64,000 bases of DNA from Pomphorhynchus laevis (GCA_012934845.2 WNNJ02001187.1:310001-374000), one strand, 5' to 3'. Positions 20,580 through 33,567 are shown, numbered from the stretch's first letter. Program-made: numbers and translations. Notes: generated by a model not told the origin, from the letters alone.

Positions 20580-22240
20580 AAAATAAACTCAATTTGTTGG
20601 AATAGAGATTATCAGGATTATCCGCAATGCTATCAGATTAGGACACATATTTCTCGACCAACATAACAGCCGAGCCAAACACATGCTAATGACATATTTC
20701 ATCTTATGAAATTTGATTCTTTAGTGTACCTTATTATAATACAAAGCATACTGTATAATATCTATAAAAATGTTTCGCTTTCATCTTCATACTGACGATA
20801 TTGGTCTACTATTACCTTCTATTAGAACACATTTACCCACTTTAAAATAATTTTGATTTATCAAAATATTCAAGGCTTATGTTAAGGAATCCTTATTTAA
20901 GGATTCTAATAATTCAATTTTATCAATATATTCGTATTTATTTGATGGTTTAATTTTTGTTATATAGGTGTTATTGTTATCATAACATATATATGTATAT
21001 ATTTTTCCGAGTATATGATTAATTAATTTTTCTAATGCATATTTAATATCTGTTAAATCTAGAGTTGTATAAAGCGTACTAAAATCGTTTAGCAAATTAT
21101 TTATTATTAATTATATTTTGAAAATTTATTCCTTTTGTGTGTTCTAAAAATTCTTTTTTTTTAATTCTATAAATTAAAACCAGTATAAATTTCGATAAAT
21201 ATTTCTTGAAGTGTGTTTTAATTACTTTAAGTAATTAAAGTAATCAATTTTACTATTTTAGAATATAAGGTTAATTAATTTTACTAGTTTCTTTAATATC
21301 TACTAAATCTAGATTTGTATAAAGCGTACTAAAATCGTATGTATTTATATTTTGAAAATTTATTCCTTTTGTCTGTTCTAAAAATTCTTTTGTAGAATTA
21401 ATACTAAAATAGTGTTTTATACAAGTACTAATTTCGATTACCTTGCAATATTTTTTAAAATGTGCCTAGGTTTTTTAAAATACCTAGGTTTTTTTGGATT
21501 TTTATGTAATTTTGGATTTGAATATAATAAAGGTATAGTGTATTATCTGATTTAACCTTTATAGCCTTTTTATCCATTATAGAACAGTTACTTGTAATAA
21601 TTGTTTCTAATTATTACAAGTATATCATATATATCATATATATACAACATATATATCATCAATATATCGAAACATATATTTCATATATTTATATTGTTTA
21701 GATTTAGTTTTTACACAGTTATGAACAAATTCACATTCTATAAAGCTTAAAAACAAGTCAGCTATAATTGGGCTACTATTACCACCCATTGGAACACCTT
21801 TTACTTGTCTAAATATAGATGTCCCTACTTTTAAATAATTTTGATTTATCAAAATATTTAAGGATTCTATTAATTCAATTTTATCCATATATTTATATTT
21901 ACTTGATGGTTTAATTTTTGTTAGATATGTGCTATAGTTATTATAACAAATATATGTGTATATTTTGCCGAATATAAGATTAATTAATTTTTCTAATGCA
22001 TCTTTAATATCTGCTAAATATCGATTTGTATAAAGCGTACTAATATCGTACTTATTTATATTCTGAAAATTATTCCTTTTGTGTGTTCTAAAAATTCTTT
22101 TGTAGAATTAATACTGAAATAGTTTTTATATCAGTATTAATTTCGATTACCCACAATATACTTATTATAGTTATTATAGCATATATGTTTATTTTTTCCG
22201 AATATAAGATTAATTAATTTTTCTAACGCTTCTTTAATAT
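20580..22240 (-). mobile_element. Cluster of broken Naiad copies
   Basis: Tail-like sequence with a degraded pseudoknot block (20600-20700), RT fragments at 20800-21110, 21250-21600 and 21630-22230. The best-kept frame (21634-21888) has NYLKVGTSIFRQVKGVPMGG and FRYIDDI. Repeats of the same RT segment (AAGCGTACTAAAATCGTATG occurs three times, some with changes) show that several partial copies are stacked head to tail. Confidence 0.75.
21634..21888 (-). pseudogene. Naiad RT fragment (motif 4 to YIDD)
   Basis: 84 codons. Contains VPMGGNSSPIIADLFLSFIE and FRYIDDIYVVYI. It has VPMGG where the copies at 8.1 and 14.0 kb have VTMGG; Pro is the usual residue in RTs, so this subfamily keeps the ancestral form. 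Confidence 0.7.
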
Positions 22241-22245
22241 CTGCT

Positions 22246-23150
22246 AATCAAATCAGCTTACTGAGTCTACGTATTTAATATAATTATAAAATAAACAAAA
22301 CATAATAATGCTAAATCAAAATTTAATAATTAAATAATAAAATTAATAATTGTTTTTAGATTTTCCTATAATTTAAATCAAGTTAAAATAAAAAATTGAA
22401 ATTTAAAATAAACGTCATTTTTATGAATTGACTAATAAATAACAGACGTTGTATCAGAATAAGAATTAGAGGTTATCAGGAGGAACTGCTATGCTATCAG
22501 GTTTATACAAATCTAGATTTGTATTAAGCGTACTAAAATCATATGTATTTATATTTTAAAATTTATTCCTTTTGTGTGCTCTAAAAATTCTTTTGTAGAA
22601 TTAACACTGAAATAGTGTTTTATACAAGTATTGGTTTCGATTACTTTACAATATTTGTTTACAATTTTAATAACTTTAAGTATCTTTTTTATATTAACAG
22701 ATAGTGGTTTTAATGTGCATTTAAATCACTACATATGAACCTAGGTTTTATTGAATTGTTATATAATTTTGGATTACAATATAATATATGTAAAGTTTTA
22801 TTATCTGATTTAACCTTTATACCCCTTTTAGAACATTATAAAACAGTGACTTGTAACTTTATCAAATATATAATAATAGTGACTTAACTTTATCAAATTT
22901 ATAAGCTTTCCAAGTTTTTATCTTAGATGCATTCTAAGTATTATGAGTGTTTTTAAATAGTTGAAACTGATCCATTATTGATAAATAATTATTGGAACTG
23001 GATAAAAGGAAAGAAGAATTTTTGATATTTTGCTAACTTCTATTAGCATCTTCAAAAAATTACCTTTTGGTTATTTTCTGAAGATGCCAACAGAAGTTAG
23101 CGAAATATCAAAAAAAATTTCTTCCTTTGATCCAGCTCCAATAATTATTT
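22246..23150 (-). mobile_element. Naiad deletion derivative, copy A
   Basis: Starts with the terminal motif and tail (22246-22500), then jumps inside the pseudoknot block (…GCTATCAGGTTTATACAAAT) straight to RT sequence, and ends in the 160-bp foldback at 22988-23150. Copy B (25433-26331) has exactly the same junction and the same order of parts. Confidence 0.75.
22940..23150. repeat. Foldback hairpin family 1, copy a
   Basis: Inverted arms around a short centre: TTGATATTTTGCTAACTTCT…AGAAGTTAGCGAAATATCAA, flanked by ATTATTGGAACTGG and CCAGCTCCAATAAT. CTGAAGA at 23078-23084 is followed by one base, a short stem and GAAA at 23102-23105. The same layout is found at 26.1, 27.7, 54.1 and 61.4 kb. 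Confidence 0.8.
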
Positions 23151-24235
23151 AATATGGGTGTATATATTTATGTAGATTTATTCTTGTAAAATAGTTCACT
23201 AAGATGTATATACTCCCCAACATGCATACAATTTTATCAGCAAATTATTCCTATAAAAATATAAGCAAGAAAAATCCTTGTCTTATTTTCAAGATGAAAA
23301 TGAATACTGATGCGTTAAAAAATTCTCAAAGCTTTAGTTTAATTCTCATCAATTTTTGATTGATTTTAAAGTCGACATCTGAATGATATCGTTTAATTTT
23401 TGATTATTTCAGAGTTTTTTAAATGTGATGTGACAATTGTTCTATACAGTGTTCTAGACAATTGATGTTTATCTGAACGCATTTGTTATCTGCTTTACTT
23501 TTATTACAAACTGTTGTCGATACATTTGATATATGCATGTTTAATGCATATATTTCAATGCTATATGATCACTTAAGAACACTGTTTTTTCAACAGTTTT
23601 AAGAATTACTACAAGTTCATGAATTAATGCTTTTAATTTGAACCTCCGGATATTACGGAAGAATTCCAAACTCCGAGTTTGTAAAAGTGGTACATTTACG
23701 ATCATTCACTGAACAAAAATGTGCAGTATGTACTATCTTTGAGGGGCCAATTTTCAATTCCATAATTATTTTATGCTTCTATAAATTTTTTAATTACAAG
23801 TACCTTGAACATGACATTCCAGTTATAACCTTGCAATAATTTATTGACTGACGTTTAACTAAAATCGAATCAATAATGTCAATTTTTATAGAAAGTTGAC
23901 AACTACATTAAACTATTTAATTTATAAATATATATAACAGAAAAGTCAATTCATAACAATTGTGTAGTTTGCATTGCTGAAATAAAGGTTGGTTATTTTG
24001 TTGCATTTGTTCATTTGATAATTTGACTCATTTTCAAGTAATTATTAAGACAAATTTTATTCTGTTTGATTCTAATACACTTGATAATTCAATCTGTGAT
24101 TAAGAACACAAATTATTAATTTACTTAGTAGACCAATTAATCGCTGCTGCAGTTACCTTCCCATAATTATTTTCATACGAATTATGTATAGAAAAATAAT
24201 AAAATAATATTTGATTAAGTAATATTAAAATTTAT
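23151..24235. other. AT-rich spacer, no gene recognised
   Basis: No domain-bearing frame, no recognised repeat. It contains an imperfect palindrome ATGTTTAATGCATATATTTC near 23540. Confidence 0.5.
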
Positions 24236-24239
24236 GAAT

Positions 24240-24960
24240 ATTTAAAATATGCTGCACCCAGGTCGATTAGTAGCGTCCTGCTGTATCAAGAATAGGAACA
24301 ATACCTGTGAGTATAATGTCGTGACATAACCAGAATAATTTCAACTTACAGATGCAATCAAGTTAAATTAAAGACATTTCAGGTGGCAGCATGAAAAACA
24401 ATGACCCGGGTAGCGGATCACATACATAGGATAAGTTTCTAATAGATCGTTAGAATACGATCCCCTACTGAAAGTAATATACAACTGGAGCAGCCAGCCA
24501 AGTAGATGTAGCATTGAATCGCGATACAGACTCGTGAGTGCGAATCCGATCAGCATCAGTGTACGGAGAAAGCAGATAATAAGGGTCTAAACGTGAAATG
24601 TAAGTATGGGTCAGCAGCTTATGATATCAATCCAGACTGATTAGTAGTGTCCTGCTGTATCAAAAATAAGATCAATACCTGTGAGGATAATATCGTGCCA
24701 CAATCAACTTACAGATGTAAGTATTTCAACTTACAGATGCAATCAAATTAAATTAAAAGCATTCATTGCAAACGGCAGCATGAAAAACAGTGATCCGTCT
24801 AGCGGATCTCATAATACGGGTAGGTTTCTAATTGATGGTTAGAATACGATCCCCAACCAAAAGTAATATACATAAATGTATACCTATTGAGGAAGCTAGA
24901 CTAGTGTGCTGATCGGATTTAAATTTAGCTCACAGATGCAATCAAGTTAAATGTATTTAT
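24240..24960 (+). repeat. SINE-like family, second cluster
   Basis: Two to three partial units, mostly plus sense: GTAGCGGATCACATAC and GTCTAGCGGATCTCATAA versions repeat 400 bp apart, as do GTTAGAATACGATCCC and CTTACAGATGCAATCA. CATTGAATCGCGATACAGAC and GTGCGAATCCGATCAG match the family at 5.7-6.2 kb (there on minus). The B-box-like GTGCGAATCC is weaker here. Confidence 0.5.
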
Positions 24961-25432
24961 TGGATATGAAATCAGCAAACAGTAAATCCACATTTGGTGG
25001 ATTACTTGCGAATTTATTTATATCAGTAGAATTTATTCATATAACAAATCAAGAAATTATGATCTTAAGCGTGTCACCATTTTCTGTCAAATAATTTGGA
25101 AAAAATTTAAGTTAAAAAAATTAGCCCAATTTGCAAGATTTTTGATAGAGGAATATAAAAGTTGTGTCGTGAGGAATATTACAAGATATTTCAAGAAGCA
25201 AAAAGTCTACAAAGCTGAGTTAGTGGCATGACACTTTCTCAACATAAAAATATCTAAAAATTAACAAAAGTATTAGGTAAAAAACAAAGTTGCTTTATTT
25301 TGTTTCTTTATTTTTTTATATTTTATTTTATTATCTTTTTCAATGTTTGAAAATTAAAATTTTCTGATTGCAATTAGATTTCATTAGATAAGGTCTTAAC
25401 CTCTTAAGTCAATTGAACCAATTATTTTTATA
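24961..25432. other. No gene recognised
   Basis: AT-rich; GGAATATAAAAG-type sequence near 25150 but no coding or repeat assignment. Confidence 0.5.
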
Positions 25433-26331
25433 TAAATCAATTCAGATAACTGAGCCTACTTATTTTATACGATATATAAATAAAAATACAGATAATAATA
25501 AATAATAATATAAGAAAATATAAGATTCTCTGAGCACCTGGAATTTAAAAAAGATTTTATATAATTTATATCAAGTTAAAAATTTTGATTGAAATTCAAA
25601 ATAAAAGTCAATTTTTATGAATTGAATAATAAATAAAAGACGATGTGTAAGAATAAGAATTAGAGGTTATCAGGAGGAACTGCTATGCTATCAGGTTTAT
25701 ACAAATCTAGATTTGTATTAAGCGTACTAAAATCATATGTATTTATATTTTAAAATTTATTCCTTTTGTGTGCTCTAAAAATTCTTTTGCAGAATTAACA
25801 CTGAAATAGTGTTTTATACAAGTATTGGTTTCGATTACTTTACAATATTTGTTTACAATTTTAATAACTTTAAGTATCTTTTTCATATTAACAGAAAGTG
25901 GTTTTAATGTGCATTTAAATAACTACATACGATCCTAAGTTTATTGAATTGTTATATAATTTTGGATTACAATATAATATATGTAAAGTTTTTTATCTGA
26001 TTCAACCTTTATACCCCTTTTAGAACATTATAAAACAGTGACTTGTAACTTTATCAAATATATAATAATAGTGACTTAACTTTATCAAATTTATAAGCTT
26101 TCCAAGTTTTTATCTTAGATGCATTCTAAGTAATATGGGTGTTTTTAAATAGTTGAAACTGATCCATTATTGATAAATAATTATTGGAACTGGATAAAAG
26201 GAAAGAAGAATTTTTGATATTTCGCTAACTTCTATTAGCATCTTCAAAAAATTACCTTTTCGTTATTTTCTGAAGATGCCAACAGAAGTTAGCGAAATAT
26301 CAAAAAAAAAATCTTCCTTTGATCCAACTCC
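25433..26331 (-). mobile_element. Naiad deletion derivative, copy B
   Basis: Same structure as 22246-23150: terminal motif, tail, internal junction GCTATCAGGTTTATACAAAT, RT remnant and the family-1 foldback (26181-26331). Differences from copy A are small scattered substitutions, and the outer tail is more diverged than the inner part. Confidence 0.75.
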
Positions 26332-27190
26332 ATTGACGGATTAAAGTCAATTAAGTGTTAAAGTCAATTTAACGATGTATCAGAATAAGGATTAATAGGG
26401 ATTTATTTTTACGTGGCAAATTTATTTTTACGAGTGCTTACATCCGCTTACAATACCACAACAAAAAATCAAAGCTTTAAGTATCGAGAAGGATGGAACA
26501 GAGTAGGTATTTGAATGAGATAAATGAGGGAGCGCGGCGGACGTTTTATATTTTATTTCATCATCGTACAAGAGGACATAATGCTTAACTAAGAAATCAG
26601 ACAACTGACTCTACGTATTTTATACGATACATAAATACAGATAAATAATAAATAATTATATAAAATTTTATACAATTAATAATTTCATAACGATAAAAAA
26701 TCAATTATTATGAATTGGCTATTAAAATTGATTTTTTAAATCTCTCTTTAAAAGCAACATTTGTGCATATCGATACTTAAAAGCGGAAGAATTGTGGATA
26801 TTAGAAAAACAAAAACTGACCAAGTTAATGTATGCAAAGATGATATTGAATGAATCAGATCAGATAACTCATTCTACGTATTTTATACTATACATACAAA
26901 AATAAAGATAAATAAAAAATAGTACAATAAATTTTTTTATATAATTATTAATAATATATAATTAAAAATAATTATATAATATTTATATAATATATAATGA
27001 TTATATAACAATCGATGTATAAAAATAAGGATTAGAGGTTATCAGGAAGAACTGCTATGCTATCAGGTTTCGGCCTATATTACTCAACATAACAGAGCAG
27101 CAGAGCCAAATGCATGCTAATGAAGTATGTCCTCAGATGAAATTTGATTATTTAGTGTCCCTTATGCTAATACAAGGCATATTGTTATTG
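26332..27190 (-). mobile_element. Diverged Naiad tails
   Basis: Terminal motifs at about 26602-26630 and 26853-26885 (minus sense); the second leads into a tail with a recognisable pseudoknot block (27045-27110: GCTATGCTATCAGG then CGGCC and AACATAACAGAGCAGC) and the usual last RT bases. A GC-richer patch at 26480-26580 is unassigned. Confidence 0.65.
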
Positions 27191-27645
27191 CCTGCATTCG
27201 ACCAATTGAAATTGTTAAATTTAATAAACAAATCACAGGCAAATCGATTTTATGTATTATCCGAGCGACAACTAAGAGGTTGAGGAAAATGTACAATTGT
27301 GTGCTTCTAATAAATGTGGTGTTAAAGCACCACTTTATTTCCACCAGGAAGGAATTTTACTCAACAAATTCCGTCAAATTAATGTTAGCAATGCATTTAA
27401 CACTGTGAATCACAAACTAACCTAACCCATCTTAATATTCCAAACGTATGTCCTGCATAAGGTAAAATCTTGAAAAATAACTACCAGCAATACCTAATAC
27501 TAGTTCGAGATGAAAAAAGTTTGCAGAAAAATGTTCGACAACAGCGACAACTTTAACTTATTAAACATCCGGAATAAAAAAGTCATCAGGAATAAACTTT
27601 AGCTATTTAATATACGGTTTTGAATAACGGAATTAGAATAAGATG
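27191..27645. other. No gene recognised
   Basis: A GC-normal stretch with no frame that can be supported; the short minus frame over 27162-27344 has no domain. Confidence 0.4.
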
Positions 27646-27649
27646 ATAT

Positions 27650-27850
27650 TTTTAAATAGTTGATAATGATCCATTATTGATAAAGAATTATTGAAGCTGG
27701 ATTAAAGAGAGAGGAAAATTTTATTGATATTTTGCTAACTTCTATTAGCATCTTCAGAAAATTTCGTAATTTTCTGAAGATGCTAAAAGTAGTTAGCGAA
27801 ATATCAATAAACATTTTCCTCTTTCTTTGATATAGCTTCAATAATTCCTT
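27650..27850. repeat. Foldback hairpin family 1, copy c
   Basis: TTTTGCTAACTTCTATTAGC with its complement AGTTAGCGAAATATC. The core on plus is CTGAAGA (27774-27780), T, GCTAA/TTAGC stem (27782-27797), GAAA (27798-27801). It is flanked by the same TAGTTGATAATGATCCATTA block as copies a, b and e, so the unit is about 200 bp. Confidence 0.8.
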
Positions 27851-28036
27851 ATATGATGATATTATTCATTCAGGATCGACGATTGAAGCAGATGAGCAGC
27901 TTTCTTAAATTCAGTTCTTCACAGATAGAGCCATGTAATAAGATCATGCGAGGAACAAGTTGATTGTTTTGAACATTAAGAAAATCAATTTACGAATACT
28001 TAATTTATACCCACTTATTATTAAGTGGGTATAATA

Positions 28037-28268
28037 CGATCATTTAAATGAGTCTACGTTTCTTGTAATATATATAAGTTTAAAAAAATAAATATCTTAT
28101 TCATCAGATTTTATACAATTTCAATTTACAATATAAACTTGATTTAAATTATATTAAATCTAATCTAGCAATTATTAATTATTTTATATTTAATTATTTA
28201 AATTTTAATTACCGATATTTTTAATTTATAAATAATATAAAATACGTAGACTCAGTGAACTGATATTT
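28037..28268. mobile_element. Pair of outward-facing Naiad tails
   Basis: A minus-sense terminal motif (28040-28065, AATGAGTCTACG) and a plus-sense one (28240-28268, TACGTAGACTCAGTGAACTG) bracket about 200 bp of AT-rich tail. The two copies are joined by their 5' sides, leaving a 230-bp foldback-like unit. A frame on minus (28221-28436) runs from outside into this repeat and cannot be assigned. Confidence 0.6.
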
Positions 28269-28436
28269 GGGAAAATTCTTGAATATCTGATATTCTGAAA
28301 CTCCTGAAATAATATCAAGTATTATTTCAAATACATGAATTTCCATCTTCAGAGTTGATATCCCACCCAACAAGCGACCTTCAAACATTTCGTAACGCAA
28401 TCTGTACACATTGCGACTTCGGTCTGATATATCCAC

Positions 28437-30990
28437 ATTCTTGAGTTTATTTGATTGGATTATCTAATAAAAAGTTTGAATTTTTAGTTGAGTACATTTT
28501 CAAGATTTTGGTTAGACTGGTAATATTGAACCATGATGTGCATAAATTCATTGTGGTTTATCAAATCAACAGTAGGAATATTTTAATTATTTAAAGGTGT
28601 ATCTTTCCTAACAAAGACGGTCCCATCAAAAAAAAACAGTTCATTTTAAATGCAGATTAAATCCAAAGGATTTCGTCAATTTTTCATTTGTTTGAATGTA
28701 AAAAGAAATTGTCATTCTAAATTGTGTTATTTTGAAAACGATTTATTAAAATACGTTGAATTAAAATGCAAAGAAAGTCGAACTACAGCGTTCAAGTACA
28801 TTATATTTGTAAACACTTTTGGATTTATTTATAATCGTTTATCTATTAATGTAGATTTCTACAATAAATATTGCAAAAATATTATTATAAAAGTAAATTT
28901 AAAAAAGTACAAATATTTTTAGTGGAATAAAATAACTTTTAAAATATTTTAAAAGTTATCATTTAGATTTTGAAAGCCATTTTTCTGTTTGATTTTGAGC
29001 TTTATTTATTTTAGGTACATATTCTTAAAAATCATAACGTATTCAGTATTAGTCTACGTATTTTGTATTATATATTTTTCAAATAAATAAATAAATTGAT
29101 TACGAACAAAGTGTTCCCGCAAATGGGCCCACCAAACTATTTAGTAGATGTCATCAACAAGTGATTTTGTATTATATATAAATAAATAATGAATATTTTA
29201 ATCTTTATAATTTATATAATTTAGATTTACAAAAGATAAGAATTAAAAAATAATATTTTTTTGTGAATTAATTAATAAATAATATAAGATGTATAAAAAT
29301 TAAGATTATAGCGCACCAGGAATAACGAGGTCATCAGGGAAAAATTAGGTCATCTGGAAAAACAAGGTCATCAGGAAAAATATGTCTTTAGGAAGAAGAG
29401 GTCATCATCAAGTTATTTAGTAGATGTCATCAGCAAGTGATTTGATCATCAGCAAGTTATTTAGCAGAGGTCACCAGCAAGTCTTTTCGAAAATTGGTAA
29501 TAACGTTTGATTTCTAAAATAAAAGTTTTTTTTTAACTTTTATAAACAAACTTGTTCGTAAAATATAATGAAAAATAAGAAAAAGATAAATAATAATAAA
29601 ATGTTGTTTATTTGCTTGGGTGTTAGTCTATAGGCTTTTCATTTATAATATATTAATATAGAATTAACAGTATATATACTATTGATTTTATTTGAAAATA
29701 ACATTCTTCTTGCTACAAGCGTATGTGTTATCTGAGTTTAGCACAAAAATAAATCCACGTTTCTGCTTTTTATCTATTATGTAATTTCTCGTATAACTGT
29801 ATTTATGCAAAAATAATGCATAAAATATAAATATTGATTTATTTAGGTTAAAATGGGATTCAGAAAAAGTAACAAAGTAAACAGATATAACGCTATTAGA
29901 TGTTGCTGTAAGCCACCGGGTTTGAACGCCCTTTGTCTTTGTAATCAACAGTGTTCATGTTGTTGCTGTGGAAATTTTGGAAGATGGTACTGATATCGCT
30001 GTGATGAGGTTACATAATCATTATAGCTTACATCATTAATGCTTACATTGAGAGAACTGTAAACTAGACCGACTATATAATTTAAAATATTTTTACTCCT
30101 TGATAAAGGAGTATTTTAAATTTATGGTATTTTAAAAAACTATTGTAAATGAATGTATTATTCTTATTACTAAATCAACCACTGAAAATTCAATATTCTT
30201 GTAATAAAGAAAATTCACAAATTTAAAAGTCAATTTATAAATTTAGGTTTTAAAAATTTCTTAATTTATAAAAGGTTAAATTATAAAAAAAACTTAGATT
30301 AAAATGTTTAATTTTTAGTTTTTAAAATAATTTTTTTAAATACACAGAATCAGTTAATTGATCTTACAAATTAATCTTTAGAATATAATGGAGAAATTTT
30401 TCCGATAAATTTGCTTATTAAAAAACAAAACGTATACTAAATTGAAACTAAAATGCTTTTGTCAATAGATACGCTATTTCTTTTTCCGTAAAATGCTTTT
30501 GTTAGTAACAAATTCGACTAACAAATATCGTCTTTCATATCTATTATTCTTAGGTATATATCAATATAAGAATATATTGATATTTTATCCCATTTATATT
30601 ATATTATATTATTAATTTTGGAACAAATCTCTCTTAACATCAGCCACTTCTGTTACTCTATCTTATTTATAATCCTATTTAATCACGATTCTAGAAAATA
30701 CTTTGATTTCGACATAAAAGCAAAACGCGTTGATCAGGAACAAGCGCGTTGTTTGAATGGATTATTGTATCTAATATCAAGAGTGATTTACTTTGAGAAT
30801 GAATTAATGTATCTCACACATTAATTTTAATTTATGTAACTACTTACAACACATTACAAATTAGAACATGAATTTAAACAAATTAAACATCAAAATATCA
30901 AGAAATATATATATCCCAATCTGTATTTTAAATATTCAAGAACTTCTTCTTCAACATTTGTTCTGATTGGCAGGGTCAAATTTTGGGACT
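28437..30990. other. AT-rich region, small unassigned frames
   Basis: Frames at 28650-28922 (plus, 90 codons, several Cys and Lys), 29688-29948 (minus, 86 codons) and 30618-30824 (plus, 68 codons) have no recognised domain, splice context or neighbours that support them. Degraded Naiad end motifs lie near 29045-29075 and 30338-30366. Confidence 0.4.
29290..29480. repeat. GTCATCAG-based imperfect tandem
   Basis: GTCATCAGGAAAAA, GTCATCTGGAAAAA and GTCATCAGCAAGT units alternate eight or more times; GTTATTTAGTAGATGTCATC also occurs at 29135-29160. It resembles the first bases of the Naiad tail block (GGTCATCAGGAGGAACTG) amplified. Confidence 0.6.
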
Positions 30991-31009
30991 ACCATGACCA
31001 ATTCCTCAA

Positions 31010-31265
31010 TTCACCCGTAGGTTAGGCTCGATCTTAGTTGATCGAGTCTAACCTACGGCGCTTTGGTCTTCCGCGGGGGCGATTACCTGGAACATGAAGT
31101 TCAAAAGATGCACGAATGGGAGTTTTCGCTGGAGATCTTACAACATGGCAATATCATTTGAGTCTTGTTTCCCTCGCCTTTTCTGATATCGCATTACCTC
31201 GAACGCCTTGCGAATTTTATCGTTAGACACCCGATCGCGAAGTGCTAGACCCATTTTGAAATATA
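31010..31265 (-). pseudogene. LINE ORF2 C-terminal fragment
   Basis: The minus strand reads GLALRDRVSNDKIRKAFEVM and, in another frame, ASFELHVPGNRPRGRPKRRR. The VSNDxIR block and the basic GxRPRGRPKxR block are usual at the C terminus of RTE-like and related LINE proteins. At 31016-31055 an 18-bp inverted repeat (CCGTAGGTTAGGCTCGAT with its complement) lies at the downstream end. Confidence 0.65.
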
Positions 31266-32567
31266 TGCATATTCATACTGTCCTTGTTAGCCTTAATTTG
31301 ATAGTAATTTGTTAGTATAAAAAGCTATGTATATTTACCCATATTATCAGTGAAAGGTCGAATAACATGTTGTTAAAATTTCATCGTAAATATGGATCGT
31401 AAATATTTCATCGTTTATACTTGTAAATTTTGCCACAAAAGTTAATGATTCTAAGTGAACATTCGCTTATTTAAAACGATTGCTAAATATGAAAATTAGC
31501 TTAACGAGTGTGTTCACGCTTAATTTAGATCAAGCGTGAATTTTATATTATTTGAAAAATAAATTACAAATTTAAAAGTGAATATAATCTGCGATTTATA
31601 TCCAGACTATAAAAATATAATAAACATATTAAGAAATCGATTTTATAAAAATCATATATACAGCTCAATATTTTGTTTTACGTTACATGATGTCAAATGT
31701 TAACACGTCTTTGTTTGTTTTGTTCATAATCTATGTTTATTGCTAATTCACATTATTTCATGTCGACAAAATTTTATTCCTTTTATGCATTTTTAGTAAA
31801 AATGCATTTAAATACATTTTACGATAAGCGCAAATCATATTAAACTTAAAAAACGCATTTTTGTCAAAAAAGGAAGATTAAATATTAGAAATCAACCGGT
31901 GCAATTTATTATATACTAAATAAAATACCAAAAGTGCTGATTAATAGTCTGTTAACAGACTGTAATTAAAATTCTTAGAAAACTGATAAAACATGCCAAG
32001 CTTTGCAAAAGTGACCCAAATATACCAGTGATCTTGTAAATAAATTGTCAAAGCCACAACAATTTTAGCCTAATAGTCAGGATAACAAACTAATCTCAAC
32101 AAATTAATGGACAAGAAGAGTGATTTTTAAAATGGTATCGATAAAAGTACATTTTGATTGCTAAAATGGTTTCTAAGTATCTTCTATTAACCTATTTAAA
32201 TGTCCAATCTCTAAAGTTTGTTATCTAAGCATATGTGTTCGTATAGTTTTCCAAGCGAAAAGTTACTGCAAGCGCTAATGCAGATATAAACAGCAATGCA
32301 GATATATAAAAGATTTGCTTGAATTAAAGGGATTTTAATATTAAATAAATGTAATTCACTAACATTAATAGAACAGATGGGGTATTATAACTTAGTGAAA
32401 CGATATTTATGTTGATATTAAACATTAAAACATTAAACATTATTCTAAACAAATAAGAAACGGCATATAATCACAACCAATGGTCCATTTTGTTACAAGG
32501 CCGAAATGAATAAAAGACTATGGGAGAAATAATTTGGTTTTTTTTATATAAAATAATTGTATAAAAT
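31266..32567. other. AT-rich spacer, no gene recognised
   Basis: No frame above 60 codons and no repeat shared with the rest of the window that could be seen. Confidence 0.5.
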
Positions 32568-32771
32568 CTGTTTTTTTTAGGCATTATTAATTATCCACAC
32601 GAGAAAAAATTTTTTTTGTTAGAGTTAATTATAACAACGTTTCGGTCAATCACAGTGACCCTTTTAGAACTTGAAAAGGGTCACTGTGATTGACCGAAAC
32701 GTTGTTATAATTAACTCTAACAAAAAAAATTGTTTTTCTCGTGTGGATAATTAATAATGCCTAAAAAACAG
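32568..32771. repeat. Near-perfect 204-bp hairpin
   Basis: Arms of about 95 bp (32568-32663 and 32676-32771) around 12 bp. The tip reads CTTGAAAAG, GGTCA/TGACC stem and GAAACGTTG (32670-32704): the same order of boxes as the PLE ends elsewhere. It is not seen again in this window, so it is a separate family. Confidence 0.85.
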
Positions 32772-32799
32772 ATTACGTGGCACACGAATGTAATTTTAA

Positions 32800-33567
32800 C
32801 AGAATTGTATAAAATCTTATATAACAATTAATTATTATTTATAATTATTTATTATCTATTTTTTATTTTTTTATCTTTATTTGTAATTTATAAATAATAT
32901 AAAATATGTAGACTCAGTTAAATAATCTAATTTATTTTACCCAAATGAGGGAATATATTTTTGTGTAAAAATAAGTCATCAAAAAATCTTATAGTCAATC
33001 ATATTGACAATATTGTTTATATGATGATAATTTATAACATTAAAATTAATATTTTTTACTTTGCTTGCAAAATCACTATGTAGAGTATTTTGAATTACTT
33101 TTATTTTAAATTTCAGTTTTTATTTTAACTTGATAAAAATAATAAAATATCTTATAACAATTATTTATTTTATTATTTAACTATTAAATTTTGATTTAGT
33201 ATTATTATTTTTTAAATTTTTATAATCATATTAAATACGTAGACTCAGTTAGCTGCTTTTAACTGTTTTTATTTGTTAGCTGTAAAATTAAGCTTTATTA
33301 GTTAATTTAAAAACCGAGTATACTTATTTTATCATTCCTGCAATATTCCGCCAACAAAGGCTCCAATGCAGAGTTACTGTCATTGTACATTGTACTTTCT
33401 TTTCTAAAGCCTTAATCGGCACTTTCTGTGCATCCAAATAAACTGGCTATAGCGAACCAGCATACTACTTCCTCACTGATTGCTATCAACGTAATCACTC
33501 AAATATTCTTCTAATTTTTTAATTATATTAAATACCTACGTATATAGACTCGGCTAGCTGAATTGAT
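32800..33567 (+). mobile_element. Three Naiad 3' tails in a row
   Basis: Plus-sense tails end at about 32932, 33258 and 33567 with forms of TACGTAGACTCAGTTAGCTG. Each has only the AT-rich tail, no pseudoknot block. All three are oriented the same way. Confidence 0.7.

Noticed and set aside
31016-31055. TTAGGC inside GTAGGTTAGGCTCG as a telomeric repeat
   Set aside because: Only one unit occurs, within a LINE fragment hairpin; not a telomere array.
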